From the NCBI GenBank assembly GCA_903772945.1, contig CAICTM010000842.1, forward strand, positions 1 to 45,709: a stretch of 45,709 nt of DNA, read 5' to 3'. A program made the position numbers and the translations under genes. This stretch comes from Seminavis robusta (Eukaryota; Bacillariophyta; Bacillariophyceae; Naviculales; Naviculaceae). Below, in pieces: positions 1 through 8,486 of this stretch (within the stretch, counting starts at the first letter, position 1; each line of letters starts with the position of its first letter). The notes below the pieces were generated by a model, which saw only the letters and a program-made list of their open reading frames with translations, was not told where the DNA came from and made no database searches.

Positions 1-58
1 GACAACTACATGCATGACAACGCTCCAACCGCCTAACATTTCTCTTCCTTTGCTCCTT

Positions 59-3000
59 CTAGTCCCTCGTTTCTCTTGTGTTGCCGCATTGATGTGCACA
101 AGGCGGTGGCTCTATCATGGTGCAGTCAATATCCAGCAGCTGGAGTGGCAAATCACAGACTTCATGAGGGACTGTTCCAGACATGAGGGTTTGGTCAAGC
201 ACAATGGAAACCAGGTTGGTCATGAGGCCAAGTTCGGACGGAATCTCTCCAGTCAGTGGATTGTTGAAAAGACTCAAAAACCGGAGCTCCTGAAGGGATG
301 AAATCTCCGAAGGAATAGGGCCGGAAATTTGATTTCCATTCAGCCTGAGGTTGGTAAGACCACTCATTCCGAATAGCTGACTGGGCAGAGTCCCCGTCAT
401 TGCGTTGTTTTCCATAAAAATGACACTGAGCGGCAAATGGACAAGCTGAGCGGGGAGCATGGCAGAGACGTCCGCCACAAGATTGCTATTCGATTCCACA
501 ACAAGTTTTTCTAACGAGGACAGCAAGGCCAATTCGGGCGGCATGGCAATTCCAACAAACTCGTCAACAAACTCCACGGAAAGCGTGGTGATCTCTCCTT
601 GGGCGTTGCACTCATTGGGGTCACCAGTATCACCCCACTCGCACTCGGGTACAAAATACTCGGTCCAGCCTGCCTTCTCGAAATCCGGCCATGCATCTCC
701 GTTGAAGGCATAGAAAAACGTTGTCAAGGCAAAGAGCTGCTGCTTTCTCCAATCGGGAACCGTTTCAATGCCTGGATAACCCACCAACCATGCGTTTGCG
801 GCAAATTGTGGGCTGGAGGCGTCCTGGAGGGCTGCCAAACTGAATTCGGGAACACCCAAGACCAACGTGTTCGTGGTAGGAAAGGCGGTTGCAGCCGTGG
901 GCGTGTTGGCAACGGGTGCCGGTGCCGGAGTTGCGGGAGCCGCAGCGTCGTCATCGGCGTCGTCGCAGATGACACCAATGCCATCGCAGGCCACAGGAGC
1001 TACCAGTTTGAGACAATCCAGTCGAATTGTGGTGAGTGACGGTAAGGCGCACAACGCCGATGGAATGGTGCCCGTCAGACCGTTTTCGTTGATTGTGAGC
1101 GACTCTAGAGAAGCCATGTTGGCCATTTCGGTGGGGAGAGTGCCCGCGAACGAGTTTGAGCGAACGACCAAGAATCTCAAGTTGGTCATCAATCCCAACT
1201 CTGTAGGCAATGGTCCAGTCAGTTGGTTGGATCGAATGTTAAGAGAAGTCAATTGCTGAAAGTCTGCAATGTAGCTCGGCAAGGTTCCCGTGACTTCCAA
1301 ATTATACAAGTGCAAATTGGACAAGTCCGTGAGGTTGGCGAGTTGCGTGGGCAGCACCCCTTCAAAATTGGTCACCAAATCCATGGTAAAAATCCGGAGA
1401 TCCTGCAAATCCGTCAGCAAGATCAATTCGGGAGGCGTCACTCCAACCACTTCATTGACGGTCTCTTCTTCCAGCGACAATTTGGTGATACGGCCATTGT
1501 CGTTGCACCTATTGGCATTGCTACCGGAATCGCCCCAGAGGCATTCGTCCACATTTCCGTTTAACCAATTCGTTCCTTCGCTGGAGGACCAATCGGCCCC
1601 ATTGTACGAGTAGAAAAATGTGGCCAAGGCAAACAATTGTTCTCGTTGCCACTGTGCCATGGTTCGGAATAGAGGATGTCGGAGCCGGAGCCAGTCCCAT
1701 GCCCGGCTTTGTGCCGATGCCGGATCCTGCAGAATCGCCACTTGTGTGAAATCGGGCAACGTATCGACAAAGGTGGTGGCCTCGGCGGTAGGAAAGGGCG
1801 TGGGCTGCGGGGTTGTGGGTGGGAGCGTAGGGCGAAGCGTTGGAAAGGGAGTGGGTTGCGGGGTTGTGGGTGGCAGCGTAGGGCGAAGCGTTGGAAAGGG
1901 AGTGGGTGGCAGTGATGTGGGTTGCGGAGTAACAATAGTATTGGTGGGCGAGGATGTGGGCGCCAAAGTGGTTGGCTCTGGAGTGGCGGCAGTGGGCGGC
2001 AACGTGCCAATCGAAGGACTCATGGATGGCGCAGCCGAGGGAGCTGTTGTGGGCGTCACAGAGGGCTTTGTGGTGGTGGGGGCGTCGGTATTGGCGGAGG
2101 GAGCCGTTGTGGGAGCACTGGTGGCTGGCTCGGGAGCTACGGGTTCAGGAGCTGGAGCTGTGGGAGCATCAGGTTCAGGTGCTGGAGCGATGGGGGCGTC
2201 GGGTTCAGGCGCTGGAACTGTGGGGACATCGGGCACTGGCACTGTCGGGAAATCCGGAGCAACGGTGGTGGGAAAATTCGACGCTCCTCCCTCATCAATG
2301 GCTGTCGGTGCTGGAGCGGGAGGATCGGATGGGCGTGTCAACATGACGACCACCACGACGACCACCACCAGTACCAAGATCAATCCCAAAAACATTAATC
2401 CCGTGAAATACATGAGTGTTTTTTGTTGTTGTTCATTATTATTGTTGTCGCTGTTGGTGGAAGACGTGCGGGGTTGATTTTCCATATTGGAAGGAGTTTC
2501 CACATCTCCCATGGCGATCACGTCTGCCACGGGCTTGACCAAGGTGGCATCGGCCACAATCACATCATCGGCTACTGGGAGAGATGGGGTGGGAGCTGGT
2601 GCTGGTGCGGGTGTTAATGGTGGTGGAGGAGGCAACGGAGCTGGAGCAGGAGCCGCCGGTGATCGTTGTTGATTGGCTTCATTAAAAGCTCCTGGTTGTT
2701 GCTGTTGTTGGTGGTGGTGACCACTCTGGCGAAGTCCCGCTTTTCGGATCCCTCCATCCGACTGGCGACGGGGGCTTGGATCGATTTTTTGCGGGGCATC
2801 CGAGGGTCGTCGGGCCACTCGCTTTTCGTTGTTACCACCACTACCGCTGCCGTGGCTGCTGGTCTGTTGGAGCTGACCCGGTTCCGCGGGACGAACGGGT
2901 TGATAATGGGCCGAAGCGCGACGAGCGGGTGAAGAAGGCGGGGTAGCTTCCACCATGGGAGGAGCGTCTTGGACGCCTTCGCCCTTCATTCGAATCATGG

Positions 3001-3259
3001 ACTGATCCCACAGATTCCCTTGGGGAGTTTCCGGAATTTCCAACACGGACGTCTCGTTGGTGTTGTAGCTTTGGTACGTGTTGGTACTGGGAGGATCCGC
3101 GCTGGCGGCATACGCTCGAGCCACCACTGGAGGCACATCCACATCCGTGGCAAACGTCTCTTCTCCTGCGTACTCGTCGTCGTCATCATCATCGCTCAAA
3201 TTGATACCTCCAATGGGAGCATCGCTGCCATGGCGTAAATCGGCGTTGCGAGTGGGCAT
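59..3259 (-). CDS. Membrane-anchored leucine-rich-repeat protein with two LRR modules
   Basis: The frame encodes 1066 residues from the ATG at 3259, in an ACCATG context; the upstream extension of the frame has no better start. Residues 1-280 are low-complexity and hydrophilic, with an early Asp run and many Gln, Pro and Ser. A single very hydrophobic helix follows at about 281-307, rich in Leu and Val. A Pro/Thr/Ser stalk runs to about 490. Two related modules follow, at about 490-750 and 795-1066. Each starts with a capping segment (LFALxTFFYxxNGxxW, then a Cys-Trp-Gly motif) and leads into plant-type LRRs with LTGxIPxEL-like units. No kinase domain is present. The order disordered tail, helix, stalk, LRR suggests a type II protein with the LRRs outside the cell or in the lumen. 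A surface recognition role is inferred from the family; no ligand can be named. Confidence 0.85.
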   Translation of the reverse strand: MPTRNADLRHGSDAPIGGINLSDDDDDDEYAGEETFATDVDVPPVVARAYAASADPPSTNTYQSYNTNETSVLEIPETPQGNLWDQSMIRMKGEGVQDAPPMVEATPPSSPARRASAHYQPVRPAEPGQLQQTSSHGSGSGGNNEKRVARRPSDAPQKIDPSPRRQSDGGIRKAGLRQSGHHHQQQQQPGAFNEANQQRSPAAPAPAPLPPPPPLTPAPAPAPTPSLPVADDVIVADATLVKPVADVIAMGDVETPSNMENQPRTSSTNSDNNNNEQQQKTLMYFTGLMFLGLILVLVVVVVVVVMLTRPSDPPAPAPTAIDEGGASNFPTTVAPDFPTVPVPDVPTVPAPEPDAPIAPAPEPDAPTAPAPEPVAPEPATSAPTTAPSANTDAPTTTKPSVTPTTAPSAAPSMSPSIGTLPPTAATPEPTTLAPTSSPTNTIVTPQPTSLPPTPFPTLRPTLPPTTPQPTPFPTLRPTLPPTTPQPTPFPTAEATTFVDTLPDFTQVAILQDPASAQSRAWDWLRLRHPLFRTMAQWQREQLFALATFFYSYNGADWSSSEGTNWLNGNVDECLWGDSGSNANRCNDNGRITKLSLEEETVNEVVGVTPPELILLTDLQDLRIFTMDLVTNFEGVLPTQLANLTDLSNLHLYNLEVTGTLPSYIADFQQLTSLNIRSNQLTGPLPTELGLMTNLRFLVVRSNSFAGTLPTEMANMASLESLTINENGLTGTIPSALCALPSLTTIRLDCLKLVAPVACDGIGVICDDADDDAAAPATPAPAPVANTPTAATAFPTTNTLVLGVPEFSLAALQDASSPQFAANAWLVGYPGIETVPDWRKQQLFALTTFFYAFNGDAWPDFEKAGWTEYFVPECEWGDTGDPNECNAQGEITTLSVEFVDEFVGIAMPPELALLSSLEKLVVESNSNLVADVSAMLPAQLVHLPLSVIFMENNAMTGTLPSQLFGMSGLTNLRLNGNQISGPIPSEISSLQELRFLSLFNNPLTGEIPSELGLMTNLVSIVLDQTLMSGTVPHEVCDLPLQLLDIDCTMIEPPPCAHQCGNTRETRD
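1791..1910 (-). repeat. 51-base tandem repeat in the LRR-protein stalk
   Basis: The unit beginning GGAAAGGG recurs at 1791, 1842 and 1893, an exact 51-base period (17 codons). It encodes repeats of the TPFPTLRPTLPPTTPQP type in the extracellular stalk. The period keeps frame, so copy number could vary without breaking the gene. Confidence 0.85.
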
Positions 3260-3838
3260 GGTGGTGTAATGTTGCTGTTCTTTTGAAAAGTAACACAGCA
3301 GCAACAAACAAAATGCCGAAAGAATGAAGAGGGTCTACCAGTTGTGAACTTGAATGAGACGGCTTTGGAAGGAAAGATCCAGGGAAAACCAGAAGGGGTA
3401 TCCAAGATCATTTAGGTTTGCCATACTCGACCGTGTGGTCGACTATGGAGATATCCACGACTAGGAATACCCTTTGGACAAATAAATCCACGTCTGATTG
3501 AAAGCGCATCTCGTTTGCTTGTTAGGCAACGGTATCCAAAGCGGTCTAAGTAAACAATCGCAGGGGATCACTGGCATCTTGAACGGCGAATGCTAAAGAA
3601 TTCCTGGCGCAAGACAGCAGTGCTATTTGAAACCGTCTGTCCTGTCGGGGTACATGTACTCTCCAGTACTTGTGGAAAAAGTAGGCTGAAAAAGCCAGCC
3701 GGGGGATCCTTCAAACTTGAAGAGGAGGGTATCTGCGTACAGCGTATCTATTTATATAAGGGGGTTTTAGAGTAGGGAAGTTAGCTACGGAGTATTTGTT
3801 TTTGTATCTCCGTCTCTGCCTTTTCGGCACGGAGGCAG
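3260..3838. other. Divergent intergenic region
   Basis: This spacer separates the divergent LRR gene and the first CRAL-TRIO-like copy. I see no convincing coding frame. The only regulatory-looking element is the TATA-like stretch at 3753-3759. The duplication unit that produced the next copies starts at 3839, so copies 2 and 3 lack this upstream sequence. Confidence 0.5.
3753..3759 (+). promoter_or_regulatory. TATA-like box
   Basis: TATATAA lies 165 bases before the first CRAL-TRIO-like ATG (3924). Position and sequence fit a TATA box. Use as a promoter is inferred only. Confidence 0.35.
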
Positions 3839-3923
3839 CGAGGCTATTTCTTCTTTTCCCTTCTCAAGTGGTCCACAATCCAAAACCCTTCTTTGTCCCA
3901 CAACTCCAACTAACTTTAGAACT

Positions 3924-4729
3924 ATGGATCCTGAAGGTTTCAGACACGGAAGCTCCACTGAGGAGGAATGGAATCAGACGCTGATGAAATCTCTGAAATC
4001 ACTGAACCTAGTGGTTTGGCTCCCAATTCCATCTCTGATGAATCATCTGCTCTCACGGAATCTACCAGTATCGTTAACAACCCACCTGTAGAACAGGCAG
4101 GCGGTGACTCTGGCAATGAAGCAGACATCGAGGCATATTCTGGCTGTAGTAGTGAATCCAGCAGTGGTAGCGAATGATGATGATGACCATGACCATGATG
4201 GATTCACAGATCACAACCAGCAACCAGCCACAGGCAGTGGTGGGGTTGATTCAGGACGCAACAATGATAGCGCCCCATTATGAATGAGCTTGCTGCGAAT
4301 CTACATGGACAAGATGATCCCTCCCGAATGGAGCTCACCCAGGAAGAGCATCAGTGGGCCATTGCCATCAAAACTGCCATTGAAAAAATCCCAGATATTG
4401 ATAATTTGTCTGATTTCGTGTATGCCCAGTTTGCCATTGTTTCTCAAGACAATGTTGATGATGCTTTTGTGAGGGCGTACAGACTTCAAGAGCATAAGGA
4501 AGAAAACGAAATAATGAACACATTGGATGATGCACTGAGGAATTTTCCAAAGGAAGATAACTATTTGCTCTCTATTGACTACAATCTCCAATCTGGTGGC
4601 TACATTGTTGCTGGTGATATTACAAAGATGGAGGGAGCCATCTGGAAGAATCCAGAGGAGACACGCTCTACAACCGCAGGCAATTCTACATCTCCCAAAT
4701 AGCATATTGTGATCTGGAGGCACTCAGGG
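3924..4729 (+). pseudogene. CRAL-TRIO-like gene, copy 1 (frameshifted, 3'-truncated)
   Basis: The copy opens with MDPEGFRHGSSTEE like its paralogues but is out of frame soon after, through a 5-base insertion near 3965 relative to copy 3. Further single-base differences break it at the acidic run (about 4171), at the stretch before MNELAANL (near 4275) and at about 4668. It lacks the last third of the gene, including the second half of the putative lipid-binding fold. A second ATG at 3968 opens a 69-residue peptide (MESDADEISE...) that could still be made. It is the only truncated copy with the longer upstream region and TATA-like box. Loss of function is inferred from the breaks. Confidence 0.8.
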
Positions 4730-4801
4730 CGAGGCTATTTCTTCTTTTCCCTTCAATCCAAAACCCTTCTTTGTCCCACAACTCCAACTAACTTTCGAAC
4801 T

Positions 4802-5601
4802 ATGGATCCTGAAGGTTTCAGACACGGAAGCTCCACTGAGGAGGAATGGAATCAGACGCTGATGAAATCTCTGAAATCACTGAACCTAGTGGTTCGGCTC
4901 CCAATTCCATCTCTGATGAATCGTCTGCTCTCACAGAATCTACCAGTATCGTTAACAACCCACCTGTAGAACAGGCAGGCGGTGACTCTGGCAATGAAGC
5001 AGACATCGAGGCATATTCTGGCTGTAGTAGTGAATCCAGCAGTGGTAGCGATGATGATGATGACCATGACCATGATGGATTCACAGATCACAACCAGCAA
5101 CCAGCCACAGGCAGTGGTGGGGTTGATTCAGGACGCAACAATGATAGCGCCCCATTATGAATGAGCTTGCTGCGAATCTACATGGACAAGATGATCCCTC
5201 CCGAATGGAGCTCACCCAGGAAGAGCATCAGTGGGCCATTGCCATCAAAACTGCCATTGAAAAAATCCCAGATATTGATAATTTGTCTGATTTCGTGTAT
5301 GCTCAGTTTGCCATTGTTTCTCAAGGACAATGTTGATGATGCTTGTGAGGGCGTCAGACTTCAAGAGCATAAGAAAGAAAACAATAATGAACACATTGGA
5401 TGATGCACTGAGGAATTTCCAAAGGAGATAACTATTTGCTCTCTATTGACTACAATCTCCAATCTGGTGGCTACATTGTTGCTGGTGATATTACAAAGAT
5501 GGAGGGAGCCATCTGGAAGAATCCAGAGGAGACACGCTCCTACAACCGCAGGCAATTCTACATCTCCCAAATAGCATATTGTGATCTGGAGGCACTCAGG
5601 G
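4802..5601 (+). pseudogene. CRAL-TRIO-like gene, copy 2 (frameshifted, 3'-truncated)
   Basis: It has the same start and the same 5-base insertion as copy 1, so this insertion predates their separation or spread by conversion. From the ATG at 4846 the acidic N-terminal segment reads open to a stop at 5158-5160, where one G is missing relative to copy 3. Several more indels cluster at 5324-5440. The 3' third is absent because the next unit's leader begins at 5602. Only about 70 bases of leader separate it from the end of copy 1, so it probably has no promoter of its own. Confidence 0.8.
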
Positions 5602-5673
5602 CGAGGCTATTTCTTCTTTTCCCTTCAATCCAAAACCCTTCTTTGTCACACCCCTCCAACTAACTTTCGAACT

Positions 5674-6855
5674 ATGGATCCTGAAGGTTTCAGACACGGA
5701 AGCTCCACTGAGGAGGGATCAGACGCTGATGAAATCTCTGAAATCACTGAACCTAGTGGTTCGGCTCCCAATTCCATCTCTGATGAATCGTCTGCTCTCA
5801 TAGAATCTACCAGTATCGTTAACAACCCACCTGTAGAACAGGCAGGCGGTGACTCTGGCAATGAAGCAGACATCGAGGCATATTCTGGCTGTAGTAGTGA
5901 ATCCAGCAGTGATAGTGATGATGATGATGATGATGATGATGGATTCACAGATCACAACCAGCAACCAGCCACAGGCAGTGGTGGGGTTGATTCAGGACGC
6001 AACAATGATAGCGGCCCCATTATGAATGAGCTTGCTGCGAATCTACGTGGACAAGATGATCCCTCCCGAATGGAGCTCACCCAGGAAGAGCATCAGTGGG
6101 CCGTTGCCATCAAAACTGCCATTGAAAAAATCCCAGATATCGATAATTTGTCTGATTTCGTGTATGCCCAGTTTGCCATTGTTTCTCAAGGTAATGTCGA
6201 TGATGCTGTTGTGAGGGCGTACAGACTTCAAGAGCATAAGGAAGAAAACGAAATAATGAACACATTGGATGATGCACTGAGGAATTTTCCAAAGGAAGAT
6301 AACTATTTGCTCTCTATTGACTACAATCTCCAATCTGGTGGCTACATTGTTGCTGGTGATATTACAAAGATGGAGGGAGCCATCTGGAAGAATCCAGAGG
6401 AGACACGCTCCTACAACCGCAGGCAATTCTATATCTCCCAAATAGCATATTGTGATCTGGAGGCACTCAGGGTTGGCTGTACTATTCTTGCTGAATGTGA
6501 GGGGTACTAGCTGGTCAAAGGCGAATCATTTGACTTGACTGCATTTCGATCTGTTTGGAGGAGTATACATGCCTATCCAAGACATCTTTTACAAGTCAAA
6601 TTTTTCAATGCACCTCCACTCTTCAAGGTGATGGTATCAATTGGCAAAGCAGTGTTACCAACAGAAGTCACATCTAAATTTCATCTCTCTGCTAAATGTC
6701 CATTGGGAAGACTGGACCAGCTGTACTGCATGCCAACCCCAGAAATTGCAAGAGCAAGGTTGCATGAGCGAATGAAAGGGCTTCTAGCCAAACGATATAC
6801 CAATGAGGCAAACTTCAGTCTCGATAACAATGCCCCTTTTTTTGGAGGAGGCTAA
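5674..6855 (+). pseudogene. CRAL-TRIO-like gene, copy 3 (full length, one in-frame amber stop)
   Basis: This copy reads open for 394 codons apart from one TAG at 6508-6510. The intact paralogue has CAG there, so one C-to-T change explains the stop. The first part (278 residues before the stop) has an acidic Asp/Ser-rich N terminus and a conserved helical segment (ELTQEEHQWAVAIKTAIEKI). After the stop the same frame continues with VKFFNAPPLFKVM, the part most like a CRAL-TRIO (Sec14) core strand and helix, and ends at 6855. Its last residues differ from the paralogue. It is either a very young pseudogene or a gene with readthrough; the first is more likely. Confidence 0.75.
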
Positions 6856-7049
6856 TCTAACCTAAGCCCATTTTATTTACCATCAGGCATCCTATGCGAC
6901 ACAAAGCTAATAGAGAAACCACCAAGCCCACCAGTTTGGAATTATCCAGAGCAATCTCTTTCTTCGTCGGGCTAGCTCGTTAGCCAAGGCTAGCAATCTA
7001 GAATGAGACGGCCAAGAATGGAGCAGGAGTGCATGGGAGAATATAGTCT

Positions 7050-7092
7050 ACGGTACGGTACCGGTGCCGGTACCGGTGCCTGTATCGGTACA
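7050..7092. repeat. Nested GGTACCGG palindromes
   Basis: Overlapping GGTACCGG and GGTGCCGG units form a self-complementary cluster. The same ACCGGTAC core recurs in other intergenic parts of the window, near 7157, 12518, 17865 and 23262. Confidence 0.7.
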
Positions 7093-7269
7093 TGCGTTCG
7101 GTAAACCGATTGTGCGTCTGGGGTACGGGTCCGCTCTATTGTGGCTCCGTCAAGCGGTACCGGTACAATAGTCTAGCTATGATAGCTACTAGCTACTACA
7201 AAGTGTAATGTAGTAGAGAGGGAACAACGTTACCAGGTACCGTAACTCACCGAACACGGGTTGGATCTT

Positions 7270-7400
7270 CAATCGAATGATTGAGTCCAATCGAATCTGA
7301 AGATCGATTCCTTCGAATGATGCGTGACAGTCGAATGATTGAATCGAATGATTCGAATGATTCGAATGATTCGATTCAACCATTCGATTGAGATTCAATC
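7270..7400. repeat. TCGAATGATT tandem and inverted repeats
   Basis: The unit TCGAATGATT or close variants occurs many times, three of them head to tail around 7341-7372, with reversed forms nearby. It is simple-sequence DNA with strong hairpin potential. Confidence 0.75.
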
Positions 7401-7516
7401 AAATTTGTTTGACCGGTTTGTACGGGTCAGTTGAATTTGGTGCCATAATTTGGTGCCAGTGCAGTTCTCCTGCACCGTCCTCGCACCGCACTGCACCAAA
7501 ATTAGGGGCACTTCAA

Positions 7517-7585
7517 CTAGCGTAACTAGCGTAACTAGCGTAGGGTAACTGACGTAACTGGCGTGCAACTGACGTAACTGGCGTA
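7517..7585. repeat. CGTAACTAG / CGTAACTGG short repeats
   Basis: Three CTAGCGTAA-type units are followed by ACTGACGTAACTGGCGT units repeated twice. It is non-coding simple sequence. Confidence 0.75.
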
Positions 7586-7784
7586 GAACATTGGAGGACG
7601 ACTAACGTGGTCGTCATTTCAACTAGCTTTGTATTGTAAACAACTCTACAGAGATAACAGAGCAACAGCAACACTGTTTACAATGAGTTACACTTAGTTT
7701 TCAAGCTTTTGCAGCACTTGAATCACTGCAGCGGCACCTGCCTCCCCCCACCCCTTTTCCAACAGCTGAGCTCTGTGAGATTCG

Positions 7785-7832
7785 TCCAAGTCAGTCAAAC
7801 AAGATGATGATCCAAGTCAGTCAAACAAGATG
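7785..7832. repeat. 22-base direct repeat
   Basis: TCCAAGTCAGTCAAACAAGA followed by TG occurs at 7785 and again at 7811, separated by four bases. Confidence 0.85.
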
Positions 7833-7967
7833 GCATTGCTTCTTTGAATCAAGCTCTAGAGCAATACAATTAATTTGGTGTTAGTAGAATTTTAATGATT
7901 ACTCTGTAGTAGATAAAACCTACTTGTAACTCAGTCATTGATAGCTAGCAAGCTAGTAGCTTAGATC

Positions 7968-8018
7968 AGCAGCAGCACCAGCAGCACCAGCAGCACCAGC
8001 AGTACCAGCATCAGCATG
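7968..8018. repeat. CAGCAC microsatellite
   Basis: A run of CAGCAGCAC units decays into CAGTAC and CATCAG variants. It does not lie in a credible gene. Confidence 0.7.
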
Positions 8019-8091
8019 TAGTATTGGTACATGAGGTCATGAGTCCTCAGTCAACATGCCATGGAGATTCTTAATAACAAGGCTTTTAAAG

Positions 8092-8124
8092 TTTTACTTT
8101 TAATATTTTTACCTAAAAGTAAAA
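8092..8124. repeat. Perfect 11-base inverted repeat
   Basis: TTTTACTTTTA (8092-8102) pairs with TAAAAGTAAAA (8114-8124) around an 11-base AT-rich loop. It could be a remnant of a terminal inverted repeat element or a chance hairpin in AT-rich DNA. Confidence 0.6.
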
Positions 8125-8486
8125 TTTCATTTTGTACAGGCTGGTTTCTCTGCGTCCTCCCACAAAAGACACACTTGGTACATTTGCATTAAGTCTTTGA
8201 GTCTCTCACTGGTTAAATTTTGGCTATTTGTTAAATACTTAAGAACACTAGGTTCTTCTAAGGACTTAACAACTTCAACTGATGTGGAAGGTGCCATTCT
8301 CCTTTAAGAGCACTGCACCAGGGAAATGGCACCAAATTCACGCGACTCGTTTGTACTATTAAACTGATTGAGGCATCACAAACAATTTTAAAATCCGCTT
8401 GGCTTTTGCATCCTCCTCAGGCTTCTTTGTGGCACCCTAAGCTTCAATTAATTGTTGCCTCCAACTAGCTAGACTAACTAACTAGT

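Larger units (their letters stand above)
3839..6855 (+). repeat. Tandem duplication of a CRAL-TRIO-like gene, three units
   Basis: Units begin at 3839, 4730 and 5602 with the same CGAGGCTATTTCTTC leader. Units 1 and 2 are 891 and 872 bases long. The join falls inside the gene: copies 1 and 2 stop at the codons for CDLEALR, where the next unit's leader takes over. Only unit 3 continues to the natural 3' end. The junction shows a short shared GGAGGCA between leader and gene, which suggests microhomology-mediated duplication. The units are almost identical, so the event is recent. Confidence 0.85.
6856..8486. other. Gene-free stretch rich in small repeats and palindromes
   Basis: No convincing coding frame is visible. 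The stretch is a patchwork of simple structures: ACCGGT palindromes (7050-7092), TCGAATGATT repeats (7270-7400), CGTAACTAG/CGTAACTGG repeats (7517-7585), a 22-base direct repeat (7785-7832), a CAGCAC run (about 7968-8018) and an 11-base inverted repeat (8092-8124). The last 100 bases before 8487 should hold the promoter of the intact CRAL-TRIO-like gene, but no TATA box stands out. Confidence 0.6.

Noticed and set aside
1620..2477. Long plus-strand open frame of 285 codons, Gly/Val-rich
   Set aside because: It lies antisense to the Pro/Thr stalk and membrane helix of the LRR gene. Its composition is the mirror of that repeat, and no domain is visible.
6508..6510. Recoded stop (readthrough or unusual amino acid) in CRAL-TRIO-like copy 3
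   Set aside because: A plain CAG-to-TAG change relative to the intact paralogue is enough, and the neighbouring copies are also broken.
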